From Sulfidibacter corallicola (GTDB taxonomy: Bacteria > Acidobacteriota > Holophagae > Acanthopleuribacterales > Acanthopleuribacteraceae): a stretch of 64,000 nucleotides of DNA. The translations under genes and the position numbers were made by a program. The DNA is taken from assembly GCF_017498545.1 (NCBI RefSeq), contig NZ_CP071793.1, forward strand, positions 8,240,256 through 8,304,255. The letters run 5' to 3'. Numbering within the stretch: the stretch's first letter is position 1; each line of letters begins with the position of its first letter. This document shows positions 43,401 through 53,593 of the stretch, in pieces. The notes under the pieces were generated by a model. It was not told the DNA's origin. It ran no database searches and saw nothing but the letters and a program-made list of their open reading frames with translations.

Positions 43401-46400
43401 ATGCTGGGCGGCGACTACCAGCGGGGCATCGCGGGCGAGATCGGAGACCGGATCCAGGTGGCCGTCACCCGGCCCGACGGCCAAACCGCCTCGATCGAGC
43501 TGGACAGCGTCCACACGGGTCCCGGTCAGGTCATCCTGGGCGGCCAACCCTTCGTGCTCGACCTCGGCGACGGCACCACCCTCCACGTCGAGCGGGTGCT
43601 GGACGGCGTCGGCCGCGAGGTCCGCTTCGCCCTGGCCGAGGAGGCCGAGGTCCGCGCCGAACTGGCCAAGGTCCCGCGCCACGGCGACGACCCCTTCGGG
43701 ACCTTCTACGGCGGGCTGCGCATCACGCCGCTCGACGGTGGGCCCGTGCCCCGCCTTGTCGGCCGGTTCCAACGCGACCTCGACCCCGCCACCATCGGGA
43801 CCGCCATGCTCTCGTTCGTGGCGCTGCAGCCCGAGGTCCCGTTCCCGGCCAACCCGCTCGAACCGGAGACCCTGACGCCCCACACCTTCGCTACGCTGGC
43901 CGATGCCGTCGCCGTCCGCGACGGCCAGCTCGGCAGCTCGACCAAACGGACCCGCACCAAGCGGTTCGGCGGCCGCATCGCCGCCTCGCTGGGCCAGGCC
44001 TACGCCCACCTCTACGGCCTGTTCCACACCGACAGCACCAGCTTCATCTTCGGCCAGAGCTTGCGCCAGGACGTCCGAAAGGACGTCAGGGACGACTACG
44101 GCAACCTGATGTGGGTCGAGCCGCCGCCGAGCTGGTACAACCCAAGCCTCTATACCCGCGGGACCACACCTTTCTATCCCTGCCAGAACGTCTACTTCTA
44201 CCAACGCTTCGGCGACGGCGAGAACGCCTTCTTCAAGCCCCTTGGCCTCACCGGCCCGCTGGCCGACGGCGACTTCCTCGCCGAGCCCGACCCCGGCCAG
44301 CCCACCATCCTGGCCATGGACCCGGTCACCCACCGGCTCACCTTGCTCGAACTGCGCCCTTCCAGTGCCTCGTACTTGCTGGCCGGTTCCCGCGCCTACC
44401 GAGCCACGGCTTGGCTGCGCTGGCCCAAGCAAGGCGGCGCCGGCAGCGACGCCGAGCTGGAACTCGACTGGCGGGTCGTGACCCTGGACGGCGACGAGCC
44501 CGTGATCCACGCCGGCCTGACCGAGACCTTCCGGCAGACCGGCAAGCTGCTGCTCGACCCCGGCCAAACCGAAGGCAAAACGCCCCAGATCCAGGTGACC
44601 ATCAAGGCCGATCAGCCCCTGAAACACGCCTTGGCCAAAATCCCCGAGGTCGACTGGAACGAGACCATCACCCGCGACACCCGCCACGATGCGATCACCG
44701 TCCTGCTGCCCGCCACCGCCTACGGCACCGAGCGCAAGCTCGACGTCGCCCTGACCGTGGTGGACGGTTTCGGTCAGAGCCAGGATGTTTACAAGCGGGT
44801 CTGGCTGGTCCGACCCGACCAGGCGGCGGGCATCCCCAACGTCGCGCCGGCCGTGCTCGCCAGCGCGCCCCAGGACAGGGGCACCGATGTCCTGATCGCG
44901 GACCCACTCTACCTCGAATTCAGCGAGCCGGTCCGCGACGTGGACCCGGCCACCGTGACCCTGACCCCCGACGGCGGCGACCCGGTCACGCTGGCCTTCT
45001 CCGACGCCAACGGCCTGCCGGTCGAAGCCGCGACCGAGGTCCGCCTGCTCACGATTCAACCGACCGAAGCGCTCAAGCTCGACACGGTCTACACGCTCGA
45101 CGTGCGCGGCGTCCGCGACCAGGAGAACCGCACCCTGCTGCAACCGGCCGACACCACGGCCTCGGGCACCGAGCCAGCCAAGGACCACTACCGCATCCAG
45201 TTCCGGACCCAGACCAGCAAGCCCCAGACGGTGGTGCCGGAGGCGGGCGACCTGCGTGCCTACGCCGGGCTCCGCAACCTGCTGGTGGGCCTGGACGGGA
45301 TCACGAACCCGGACGGCATCGCCTCCGGCTTCAAGCTGCGCGTCTACGACACCGACACCCGCCACGCCGAGCCGCGCCTGCTCACCGAGTACCGCGAGGC
45401 GATTCGGGCCCCGGGCATGCTGGCCCCCAACCTGGTCCTGATCACCAAGGAGGCGCTGGCCGCGGCGCCCGGCGCCGAGGTCTTCGCCATCGAGCGCGAC
45501 AACCGCGAGCGGTTGCGGGCCCTGCCCGCCGGGACCCTGCTGGTGGTGCAGTACTACTCGTTCGCCCAGCACAGCTACGTCCTGATGTTCCTGCACTACG
45601 ACGGGGCCACCTTCGAGGAGAAGGGCCACTTCCGCGTGCCGACCTCGGGGACCCAGGGCGGGTTCGCCGCGATCGGGCCCTACCTGATCCTGGGTGACTT
45701 CGACCTGACCGAGGCCGGCCCGGTCGGCACGGCCACCGTCCACGACGTGCGCCAGTACCTGGAACGGCTCGCCAACATTGACCCCGCCACGCTTCAGGAC
45801 AGCCTGGGCGGTGGCCGCCACCTCACCGCTTGGCAGCAAACCAAGCCGGTGGGTCACTACGCCAACCCGCGCGGGGTGGTCCGCCTCGCGCCCTTCCTCC
45901 ACCAGACCGAGGGCGGGCTGGTCCCGGCCTTCGCCGCGGCCGCCTTCGGCTTCCCGGGCCTGAACGCGATCGTGCCCCAGGCATCCGACCTGCTGCCACC
46001 CGACCACCCACCCTACGACCGCCGCGCCCTGGCCAAAACCGTCTGGCCCCACCGCGCCGGCACCGAGGCCGCGCCAGGCGAGCCGGGCCGCTTCGGCGTC
46101 TCCCGCCTGCGCTGCGCCGTGGTCGAGGCCTTCCCGACCCAGACCGCCCTGGGCGAGACGCTGACCCGCGACATCGCGATCTTCGGCGAGCGCGGCCTCG
46201 ACCAGGACGGTTCCCTCTATATATATGAAGTCCCCGAGAAGGCCGACCTCGACCAGGCCACCCAGCCGCGCTTCACCCTGCACCTGCCTGGCGGGTTCCT
46301 GGGCCTGGCCGCCGACCGCGCCCACGGTTTGGTTGCGGTGCGGACCCGAATCGGCAACGAAGAGGTGGGCGTCGGCGTGCTGGACCTGCGCGCGCTCTAC

Positions 46401-49400
46401 GCACGCGGCCGGGCGCAAGGTGTCAGCCAATGGACCCTCGATCAGGCCTTCGCGGAAGAGATGTTCCTGACCTGGATCGACGGTGACGCGGACCAAGCGC
46501 CGGTGGGGCGCCAGTTGTTCATGCACGACGGCGCGCTTTACTGGAGCCTGTCGGACGAGCGCCTGCGTCGCCTGCCGCTGGCGAGCAACCCCTACCGGAC
46601 CTTCGGCTGGCTGACCTACGACCTGGCCCGCTGGCAGGCCGGCACGGCGCGGCACGACACGAGCGGCCGGATCCGCGACCCACAGGGCATGCTGACCCAC
46701 CAGCCCTACGGTGTGCTCTACGTCACCGACCTGGACGTCGAGGGCGAAGTGCCGGCTGGCGGAACGGGCGAGGCCCAGACCGAGTTGGCCTTCACGGTAG
46801 AGATGGGGACCTTCGAGGTCGAGGTCTTCGCCCAGGAGAGCCTGAAGCTGGTCTACCGCCTCGAAGGCGAGTCCGGCGCGGCCGAGGTGGTCCACGAGGT
46901 CAAGGACGCGAAGGCCCGCACGCTGGTGGGCTTCGACACCCGGAAGCTGAACGTCGTGATCCAGAACCAGGCCAAGGCCCTGCGCGAGCACGGGTTCCTG
47001 AAGGGCGAGGTGGCCTTGACCCTCACCCGCCAGGGCACCACCGTGATGCAGCGGACCCTGCCGTTCCTGGTGGCCTGGCACAGCGTGCCGACCCGCTACG
47101 TGGACGACCTCCGCTTCCACGGCGGCCTCGACCTGCTGACCGGCTCGCCCGAGCTGCACCAGACCGACCTCGCCGTGAGCGCCCGCGATGCCCGGCTCGA
47201 CCTGAGCTGGCGCCGCAGTTTCCACCGCGACTACGCCTTCGGCAGCGGGCCGTACGGGGTCGGCATGCTCGACGGTGCTCGGCTGTACCAGGCCATGCCG
47301 GTCTGGTGGCGGCCGCAGGACGTGGCCGCGGTCGACGGCGCCGCCCCGGAGCCGGGTGAAGGCGGTACGGCCACCAAATCCGAAGGCTCCATCGCCCGCG
47401 ACTTCACGGGGGCAAAGGTCCACCAGCGGCTGATCTTCGAGCAACCGGGCCAGTTCCAGATCCAGGCCGGCCTCGCCGAGGACGGGGACCAGGTCGGCGT
47501 GCGCAACGACGCCCTCAGCCAGGTGCGCCGCTTCCCGGACCGCGGCCCTTGGCACCTGATCCACCGCGGCAACATGGTCTACAAGCTCCGCAGCAAACTC
47601 CGCTGGCCCGAGTACCGCGACCTGCTGGGCCAAATCAACGAGAAGACCCGCGCGAGCGACGAAACCGACCGGCTCCGGTTCCCGCTGATGCGCTTCCCGG
47701 GCTCGATGCAGGCGCCGGGCGCGCTCTACGGCGAGGTCCAGTTGACCGAACGGGTCGACTACCCCTGGAAGAACCGGATGGCGGCGGAGGACGCGGCCCG
47801 CTTCCCCACCGAGCTGTGGGACGCGCCCAACGACCGCGGCGGCCGGCGCACCGTCGACCGGACCTGGAAGATGAACCCGGCCGGCACCGTGATCGAGACC
47901 CAGACGATGCAGACCCGCAGCGTCCAGGGCACCTACGCCTACACGGACGACGGCTACCTGGCCCGGGTGGAACTGAACCAGACAAGCAGCGGCGGGGGGA
48001 CACCGCGCGGTTACACCCTGACCTGGAGCGAGCCGGTGGCCGAAGTGGGCCACCTCAAACTGCGGCGGTTGGTCAAGGTCGAGGCGTTGCACGCGGGCGA
48101 CGACGACGTAGTCTTCGAAGCCCGGTACCCGGAGAACAGCCTGGCCGCGTCGCACTTGGGCGACGGCTACTGCCTCCAGAGCCTCGACGTCACCCGCGAC
48201 GGGACGAGCGGCCGCGTCGTGTCGGTGGCTCTGCCCGGCTGCGGTGAGGTGCCGGAACTGGGCCGGACCTTCGCCACGGTGGGCGGGGCGCGGCTGTCCT
48301 CGGGCTACACCTTCGCAGGGGTCGACGCGACCCACACCTTCTCGCGGACTTGGGAGCGGCGCAAGCTGGAGGGGTTCCGCTTCGATCCCGATCAGGGCGG
48401 CGCGGCCGTGGCGATGGGGGGCTCAATCCTGCCCATCCACCAGTGGCTGCTCACGGGCGACAGCTTCGGCGACCAGACCTTCGACTACGACGGCTTGGGC
48501 CGCCTGACCGCCCACCAGATCCACGGCGCCAGCCAGCGCTGGACCTACCAGGCCGCGCCCTGGTGGATCGAGACGCCCGCCACCACGACCGACGCCGTGG
48601 GCGGCACCCTGCGCTACGACGTGACCCAGGCGTTCCTGCGGGTCTCCGACGCCACCGCCTCGGGCGAGGGCGGCACCAGCGCGACCCACACCACCTTCTT
48701 CAGCACCAGCGGCGTGCCCATCCTCACCGAGGACCTCGTGGGCCGAATCCAGGGTGGGACCGCTTCGGTCCACTACCGGCCCAGCGGCAAGGACCTGGAC
48801 GCGGATTCCTTTAGCGTGCGGACCCTGAACCTGCCTGGCACCGGCAAGGCCATGACCGAGCGCCGCCTCAACCCGTTCGGCGACGTGACCGAGGAGACCC
48901 ACCTCGACGTCACGAACCGGTTCACCTACGACGGCTTGGGCCGGCTCGACACCGCGACCGACGTCACACTGGGCCGCACGCTGAACCTCGACTACGAGGT
49001 CGTTGCGGGGCAGGGGCCGCGGGTGGCGGTCGTGGACCAAAGCACCGAGGTCACCACCGAGACCGACTACGACATCTGGGGCCGGGTCACGGCGGAACGT
49101 CGCACCGCGCCGGACCCCCGCAACCAGACCTATGCCTATGACGCGCTGGGCCGGTTGGCGCGCACCACCGACAGCCAAACCGGCCAGACCGAAACCTACG
49201 CGTACTTCGGGACCACGTCCCTGCCGACACGGATCGTCACCGGCCAGGGGGGCACCAGTGTCACGACCGCCTACAACGTCGTGCAGGGCGGGGAAGGTCC
49301 GATCATCCATGGGATGACGGTTCAAGCCGAGGGGGAATCCTACGCGGAGCACCTGGTGACCGATGCGCTCGGCCGCGTCGCCGAAACCCAGATGGCCGAT

Positions 49401-52400
49401 GTCGGCAGGGTGCGCATCGCCTACGACGTCTTCGGGCGGGCCACCCGCGTCGAGAAACTCCCCGAGGACCCGGCCAAGGCCGACGAGGGCGAAGACGGCG
49501 CCGAGCCCGCCCTCGTGATCACCTATGAAAAGGGCAAGATCACCGTGGCGGACGGGTTCAAGGACGTCACGACCGTGACGCGCTGGTCCGACCCGGCCGG
49601 GCAGACGGTGACCACCACGGTGTCCGGCAGCGGCGTCGACAAGGCGCGCGAAACCGAATCCATCACCACGGTTGCCGGCAGCCCGCGACGGCTGCGCGTG
49701 GTAACCGAGGAGAAGAGCGAAGGCCACACCGTGACCACCACGGCCGAGGTCAACGGACGGGGCGCGGTGGTCAAGGCCGGCTCGGGCCCGATCGAAGTGA
49801 CCGCCGACGCGTTCAACAGCGCGGGCATGCCGACCCAGATGACGGTCGCCTCGACGCTGGGCGGCGGCCAGGCGAAACGGGCCCAGGCGGCCACGTCCGT
49901 GGCCTTCACGTACGACCGCTACAACCGCGTCACGGGCGGGACCAACGCCCACGGGCTGGACTGGTCGGTCGACGGCTACGACGGGCGCTGGCGGCCCACG
50001 GGCACGACCGACACCCGCGGCCTCAGCACCCAGCGCAGCTACGACGACTGGCAGGACACCCTGCGCGCGGTGACCACCACCGAGCCCAACCGTTCCGGCA
50101 ACGAGACGCTGACCCTGTTCAGCCGCGAACGGGAGGGCCAGGCGGGCATGTCGCTGCTGACCGAACGCGGCACCTCCTGGCTGGGGGCGACCACCGAGGT
50201 CACGCGACACATCGCCAACGCGTCGGCCGGGGTCGACGTCACCCGCGACGGCAAGACCATGCGGGTCCGGCGCGACGCCGAGACCGGCCAGGTCCGAACG
50301 GTCGACGATTTCGAGAGCAACCGCACCCAAGTCGATCCCGAGCGTTTCGGCCGCCGGGTCCGGGCGACGCTGCCCGACGGCGCGGAGTGCGAGCTGGAGC
50401 TGAACGGCTTCGGCCAGCCGCGGGCGTTTCGCGACAACGGCGTGACCACGCGCGAGTGGGTGCGGGACGCGCTGGGCCGGGTCGACGAGGTCCGCACCCC
50501 CGACCGGGTCTACGACTTCGCCTACAGCGAGGAGAGCCAGGGGCTGGCGTCGATCACGGGCGGCCGGCACGACCTGAACTTCAGCAACTGGAGCCCGTTG
50601 GGTCAGCCGCAGACCATCGAGATCGGCGACGTGGCGCGGATCGAGGTCCAATACCATCCGGGCGGCCGGCCGAGCTGCGCGACCCTGACCCGCAAGGGCG
50701 GACTGCCGACGCAGATGAACTACAACGCCCACGGCGACCTGGTGGGCCTCAAGCGGGGCAACCAACCGCTAACCGAGTACAGCTACAACCGCTGGGGCGC
50801 GGTGGCGAGCATGACGGTGGGCAACGGCCAGCCGCTGCAGGTCTTTGGCAGCGGCGACAGCGCGACCGTCAACCTGCCGGGCGGGGTCACGGCCGACGTC
50901 GACGCCGAGGGCCGGCTGTCACAGGTGACCTACCCGGGCCTGGCCACCAAGGATTACGGCTACGACGGCCTGGGCCGGATGACCCGGGTGACGATCGGCG
51001 GGGTCCTGCTGCGCAGTTACCAATACGGCCAGGGTCGGCTGGAACAGATCACGGCGGGCGAGCCGGGCAGCGAAGAAGTCTACGTCTACGGGTACGACGC
51101 CGAGGGCCGCCTGACGAGCCTGACACGCGACGGCGTCGCCTGGGGAAGCTGGACCTATCCCGACCTGGCGGACCTGCGCCAACAGGAGGGACTGGCCGAT
51201 CCCAACCGGGTCCAAAGCTACACCGACCCCAACGGAGTGACCCAGTCGTACGGCTACGAGGACGGCCAGGTCACCCTGATCGACATCGCCCAGGGGCCCA
51301 GCTTCCAGATGGCCTACGATGCGGGCGGCAACCAGACCCAGATCCGCGCGATGGGCATGGAGGCGACCTTCACCGAGTGGGCCAACGGCATGCCGACCCG
51401 GATCGCCTGGGGTGACGGCACCACCTTCGATTTGAGCCAGGACGAAAAGGGCCAGCTCGACAGCATCGCGGAGAGCGGTGGGGTTTTCCTGTTGGACCTC
51501 GACTGGGCGGACGTGCCCCGCGAGGGCCTGTGCAGCGAAGCGGGCGAGGCGGGTCCGCCGGACAAGAAGATCAGCAAGGTGACGCGCAAGGCGCCGGGCC
51601 TCGAAGAGACCTGGGAGCCCGCGTACACCGAGGCGCAGCAACTCCAGTCGATCCAGATCACGCGCACGGGCGGCCAGGGTACGGACACCCTGACCGAAAA
51701 CTACGACGAAGTGCGGAACCAGCTTCTGGGCGGCCTGACCCGGGTGCTCAACGGCACGGTGGTGCGCGACGATGTCTTCACCCACGACGCCACGGCCGAC
51801 CACCGCCGGGTGGGCAGCGTGGCGGGCACGGGCGGGGTCGACGTCTATGCCTACGATCCGGTCCTGGGCAACCTGATGCGGATCGACACCCGCGACGGCC
51901 GGGTTCGAGAATTCGCGTGGGACGGCTTCCGTCGCCTGACCGAGATCCGCGAGGACGGCCAGGTTTTGGGTGCATACGCCTACGACCACCAGAACCGCCG
52001 GATCCGGGCGGCGACGCCGGCGAGCGATGTGCCGTTGGTGTTCGCATGGCACGGCTCGCGGGTGATCGCGATCGGGCAGCAGCGCGGCACGGCGGAGGCG
52101 CCGCGCATCGCGTGGACGCACGCCATCGGCCAGGGCCCGCTGGGCCCGGCCTTCCTGAAGGACCTGACGGGCGGCGGCCACGACTACTACATCGCGACGG
52201 ACCATCTGGGCACGCCCTACGCGTACAAGCACGTGGCCAGCGGGGCGGTGTACCTCAGCCCGCTGACGCCCTGGGGCGAGCGGGTCCAAAGCCCATCACT
52301 GGGTGTACAGGCGGGCGTGGTGCCGGACAGCGTCTTCGCCAGCGCCCCACTGGGCCTGGGCGGCCACCTGATGGACTGGGAAACCGGCCTGACGCAGATG

Positions 52401-53588
52401 CACCACCGCTACTACGACCCGAGCCTGGGTCACTTCCTCAACCCCGACTTCCGCGAGCCGGACCTCTATGACCCCACCACGGTCAAGGAGCCCTACGCCT
52501 ACGCCGCCGGCAATCCCATCCTCTATTGGGACCCGGATGGTCTCGCAGTCGAATACGTTGGAAATGGGCGTGTAAAGATCGAAGCACGCGACATCTACGG
52601 TGTTCTGCAAACTCTGTACATGCCGCAAGAGCACTGGATCAAGCTGGTCACAGGCCAATCGGTGGGTTATGGCCATTACACAGGTGAATACTTCAAACTC
52701 AAGGCCGGTGCCCCGGATCTAACGACGGATCAAGGACAAGCGCTCTATAAGGTAAGAGCAAATGCAGTCTTGGAACACTTTTTTGGACCTGGTACCGAGA
52801 TTACGAAAAGCGCGGGTGAGATCACTGAAGGTATCGGAATCACCGTAGTTAGTGGCAGTTTGCTTGTTTTTGGCCTTGGAGCTGGAACCAGCAGCGGATT
52901 CGGCTTTGTTCGAGGTCTCAGCTACACGGCCGAAGCAGGGCTTTCAGGGTACGCGATTTATGACGGCTCCATCCGTACCTATGAAGGTATTCAAGAGAGA
53001 GACGCACTCAAAACAAGTCTTGGAGTTGGCGAAACACTACTTGGAGGGCTAGGACTCTATGGCTCAACCCGAGCCCTTACAGGTGAATTAATGGCCCTAA
53101 GAGGTAATCCAGACAGCTTCAATGTCAACTTATCGGGGTTGAATTCATCCAGCAGTTCTCATGGTTTCTCAACTGAATGGAAAAACCTTCCCGGTGGTGT
53201 TCGAGTGAAAAAACGTGGAAATTACTGGATTAAGGAGGTAAACCCCAGCTCATCACGATTTGCTCAGTGGTGGGGGCGTGGTTCTCTCAACGCTCAAGCA
53301 AGGGCTTTGAGTAAACTGGAGGATTTGGCTCCTAGTTTTTTGTATAAAAACGGTAAAATGATAACCCGTGATGTAGGGGCATACGCTCCTGGGAATTTTT
53401 GGAGTACTTGGATGAAGGGTTCAGTGAGACTTCGCACACCTTTTAACGATATTAGGCCGCGCAATATTGGAGGGCCTAAGAATTTAATTTTCGATCCAGC
53501 TAAGCATCCATTGCAAGAAGGGCTCGAATGGTTTACTGCTGGGCTATCTGGATATGCCATTTATATTCTCGCAACAGAGGAGGATTAG
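40467..53588 (+). CDS. 4373-residue secreted RHS/YD-repeat protein with exchangeable toxin tip
   Basis: Starts at ATG 40467 with GAGG 9 nt upstream. Signal peptide about 1-23 (LIPGLLLLLGPAWAAFA). The N-terminal 1600 residues are Ig-like modules, a carboxypeptidase-regulatory-like domain (GLVLDSETSHPLAGVTVQL, about 288-365) and two Big_5-type domains (about 828-925 and 1465-1580). An RHS barrel follows from about 2200, with repeats such as YDGLGRLT. The core box HRYYDPSLGHFLNPDFREP (about 3985) ends DPDGLA at 4027. The remaining 346 residues are a distinct low-GC tip with hydrophobic helices and the motif YWIKEVNPSSSRFAQWW. I do not recognise the tip enzyme; a diverged, broken version of it occurs at 54.1-54.8 kb. 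The codon for DPDGLA marks a sharp drop in GC, the normal sign of a tip exchange point. Immunity gene follows after 5 bp. Confidence 0.92.
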   Translation: MFAKRLIPGLLLLLGPAWAAFAQETITIALDDTARFRAAATATLSGTVTPVDASLSLDGVALAVDGNGRFSHDVTLTEGLNTFFLIATVDGLPEARLKRDLFRDTVAPHLAISEPLPDLRTNRTSLHIIGEAGDALSKPVSLTRDGQPVTVLGGRFYDRDVPLQPGANTFHYTLTDAAGNTAEQSLTVHHKTEPPTIDLTAPASVDARGSFDIAVSFEPASEIVSVRVYLNADLVREASDGSALQQTFQDDGSRVGHQLRIEVRDVYGNQAQLERDLPVAHPNFVHGLVLDSETSHPLAGVTVQLASPAAATTAVTDAAGRYVAYLAGSPITARVTDPIYVPITRTLDVPPAGGARLFDLRLARRGPPHSTAQVFDDPFLRLQFVSGFSGTARVTPLRTQALPVLLPLGYAPLRAFELADATGSGPLQAQLRRPPRELPPATEVLLLRQDGDGWRVSERLTAGGTRIDATWPTAGNGVYAAVLRDTRFVGEAPAVGSLLIREGHAWIPGADTADAVAFPKMVSLLDTPRTELRFLAHGHQPSGAFARLRAREHHTTFDGQHLFPDYLLDVTCYHYGDQLDGRAKLVGRLPIEARGDIARGHTRAASIKFYLEGGSPPLGGFRYDAVHDLGPLQLDFGPQPVNPRAVRTRLADMSDVPMPAGAERLASFTLTVGRELETSPNIRFQHGDREALVLLRRQDAQTWVYAGRLRFVDGAWQAAPQDVDVTTTGAYALVALPFPITELRGQITFAASPVAEVTLQTEVHPWRATSAADGGFRFAVARWNQPQTVDAYDPATTRSAQFHLAETSTDDLRDGLDLALQAPDFRLLDHQPAANQVHVSRHEIPSLTFSHALGGSVDDWTQAITLQGGGTTVPLRIQRQADYRTLTLNPQAPLSDDTEYTVTVGTGLLSQHGHPLVSAASFSYRTADRSAVGTLDLKKFYLTASGDDLVVHAPADTYPARSQIRLINRHTAATVTDTMLGGDYQRGIAGEIGDRIQVAVTRPDGQTASIELDSVHTGPGQVILGGQPFVLDLGDGTTLHVERVLDGVGREVRFALAEEAEVRAELAKVPRHGDDPFGTFYGGLRITPLDGGPVPRLVGRFQRDLDPATIGTAMLSFVALQPEVPFPANPLEPETLTPHTFATLADAVAVRDGQLGSSTKRTRTKRFGGRIAASLGQAYAHLYGLFHTDSTSFIFGQSLRQDVRKDVRDDYGNLMWVEPPPSWYNPSLYTRGTTPFYPCQNVYFYQRFGDGENAFFKPLGLTGPLADGDFLAEPDPGQPTILAMDPVTHRLTLLELRPSSASYLLAGSRAYRATAWLRWPKQGGAGSDAELELDWRVVTLDGDEPVIHAGLTETFRQTGKLLLDPGQTEGKTPQIQVTIKADQPLKHALAKIPEVDWNETITRDTRHDAITVLLPATAYGTERKLDVALTVVDGFGQSQDVYKRVWLVRPDQAAGIPNVAPAVLASAPQDRGTDVLIADPLYLEFSEPVRDVDPATVTLTPDGGDPVTLAFSDANGLPVEAATEVRLLTIQPTEALKLDTVYTLDVRGVRDQENRTLLQPADTTASGTEPAKDHYRIQFRTQTSKPQTVVPEAGDLRAYAGLRNLLVGLDGITNPDGIASGFKLRVYDTDTRHAEPRLLTEYREAIRAPGMLAPNLVLITKEALAAAPGAEVFAIERDNRERLRALPAGTLLVVQYYSFAQHSYVLMFLHYDGATFEEKGHFRVPTSGTQGGFAAIGPYLILGDFDLTEAGPVGTATVHDVRQYLERLANIDPATLQDSLGGGRHLTAWQQTKPVGHYANPRGVVRLAPFLHQTEGGLVPAFAAAAFGFPGLNAIVPQASDLLPPDHPPYDRRALAKTVWPHRAGTEAAPGEPGRFGVSRLRCAVVEAFPTQTALGETLTRDIAIFGERGLDQDGSLYIYEVPEKADLDQATQPRFTLHLPGGFLGLAADRAHGLVAVRTRIGNEEVGVGVLDLRALYARGRAQGVSQWTLDQAFAEEMFLTWIDGDADQAPVGRQLFMHDGALYWSLSDERLRRLPLASNPYRTFGWLTYDLARWQAGTARHDTSGRIRDPQGMLTHQPYGVLYVTDLDVEGEVPAGGTGEAQTELAFTVEMGTFEVEVFAQESLKLVYRLEGESGAAEVVHEVKDAKARTLVGFDTRKLNVVIQNQAKALREHGFLKGEVALTLTRQGTTVMQRTLPFLVAWHSVPTRYVDDLRFHGGLDLLTGSPELHQTDLAVSARDARLDLSWRRSFHRDYAFGSGPYGVGMLDGARLYQAMPVWWRPQDVAAVDGAAPEPGEGGTATKSEGSIARDFTGAKVHQRLIFEQPGQFQIQAGLAEDGDQVGVRNDALSQVRRFPDRGPWHLIHRGNMVYKLRSKLRWPEYRDLLGQINEKTRASDETDRLRFPLMRFPGSMQAPGALYGEVQLTERVDYPWKNRMAAEDAARFPTELWDAPNDRGGRRTVDRTWKMNPAGTVIETQTMQTRSVQGTYAYTDDGYLARVELNQTSSGGGTPRGYTLTWSEPVAEVGHLKLRRLVKVEALHAGDDDVVFEARYPENSLAASHLGDGYCLQSLDVTRDGTSGRVVSVALPGCGEVPELGRTFATVGGARLSSGYTFAGVDATHTFSRTWERRKLEGFRFDPDQGGAAVAMGGSILPIHQWLLTGDSFGDQTFDYDGLGRLTAHQIHGASQRWTYQAAPWWIETPATTTDAVGGTLRYDVTQAFLRVSDATASGEGGTSATHTTFFSTSGVPILTEDLVGRIQGGTASVHYRPSGKDLDADSFSVRTLNLPGTGKAMTERRLNPFGDVTEETHLDVTNRFTYDGLGRLDTATDVTLGRTLNLDYEVVAGQGPRVAVVDQSTEVTTETDYDIWGRVTAERRTAPDPRNQTYAYDALGRLARTTDSQTGQTETYAYFGTTSLPTRIVTGQGGTSVTTAYNVVQGGEGPIIHGMTVQAEGESYAEHLVTDALGRVAETQMADVGRVRIAYDVFGRATRVEKLPEDPAKADEGEDGAEPALVITYEKGKITVADGFKDVTTVTRWSDPAGQTVTTTVSGSGVDKARETESITTVAGSPRRLRVVTEEKSEGHTVTTTAEVNGRGAVVKAGSGPIEVTADAFNSAGMPTQMTVASTLGGGQAKRAQAATSVAFTYDRYNRVTGGTNAHGLDWSVDGYDGRWRPTGTTDTRGLSTQRSYDDWQDTLRAVTTTEPNRSGNETLTLFSREREGQAGMSLLTERGTSWLGATTEVTRHIANASAGVDVTRDGKTMRVRRDAETGQVRTVDDFESNRTQVDPERFGRRVRATLPDGAECELELNGFGQPRAFRDNGVTTREWVRDALGRVDEVRTPDRVYDFAYSEESQGLASITGGRHDLNFSNWSPLGQPQTIEIGDVARIEVQYHPGGRPSCATLTRKGGLPTQMNYNAHGDLVGLKRGNQPLTEYSYNRWGAVASMTVGNGQPLQVFGSGDSATVNLPGGVTADVDAEGRLSQVTYPGLATKDYGYDGLGRMTRVTIGGVLLRSYQYGQGRLEQITAGEPGSEEVYVYGYDAEGRLTSLTRDGVAWGSWTYPDLADLRQQEGLADPNRVQSYTDPNGVTQSYGYEDGQVTLIDIAQGPSFQMAYDAGGNQTQIRAMGMEATFTEWANGMPTRIAWGDGTTFDLSQDEKGQLDSIAESGGVFLLDLDWADVPREGLCSEAGEAGPPDKKISKVTRKAPGLEETWEPAYTEAQQLQSIQITRTGGQGTDTLTENYDEVRNQLLGGLTRVLNGTVVRDDVFTHDATADHRRVGSVAGTGGVDVYAYDPVLGNLMRIDTRDGRVREFAWDGFRRLTEIREDGQVLGAYAYDHQNRRIRAATPASDVPLVFAWHGSRVIAIGQQRGTAEAPRIAWTHAIGQGPLGPAFLKDLTGGGHDYYIATDHLGTPYAYKHVASGAVYLSPLTPWGERVQSPSLGVQAGVVPDSVFASAPLGLGGHLMDWETGLTQMHHRYYDPSLGHFLNPDFREPDLYDPTTVKEPYAYAAGNPILYWDPDGLAVEYVGNGRVKIEARDIYGVLQTLYMPQEHWIKLVTGQSVGYGHYTGEYFKLKAGAPDLTTDQGQALYKVRANAVLEHFFGPGTEITKSAGEITEGIGITVVSGSLLVFGLGAGTSSGFGFVRGLSYTAEAGLSGYAIYDGSIRTYEGIQERDALKTSLGVGETLLGGLGLYGSTRALTGELMALRGNPDSFNVNLSGLNSSSSSHGFSTEWKNLPGGVRVKKRGNYWIKEVNPSSSRFAQWWGRGSLNAQARALSKLEDLAPSFLYKNGKMITRDVGAYAPGNFWSTWMKGSVRLRTPFNDIRPRNIGGPKNLIFDPAKHPLQEGLEWFTAGLSGYAIYILATEED
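50638..52547 (+). repeat. RHS core segment, master copy of a 1.9-kb direct repeat
   Basis: This part of the giant RHS gene is repeated almost identically at 55092-57000. Homology starts at GGATCGAGGTCCA and ends exactly at the codons for DPDGLA, after which the tips differ completely. Confidence 0.9.
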
Positions 53589-53593
53589 TGTAA

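Noticed and set aside
40374..48335. A 2653-codon open frame on the minus strand opposite the giant RHS gene
   Set aside because: It mirrors the RHS gene's GC-rich third codon positions, has a Gly/Val/Asp/Glu-dominated composition and no domain. It is an antisense shadow of a gene with signal peptide and clear repeats.
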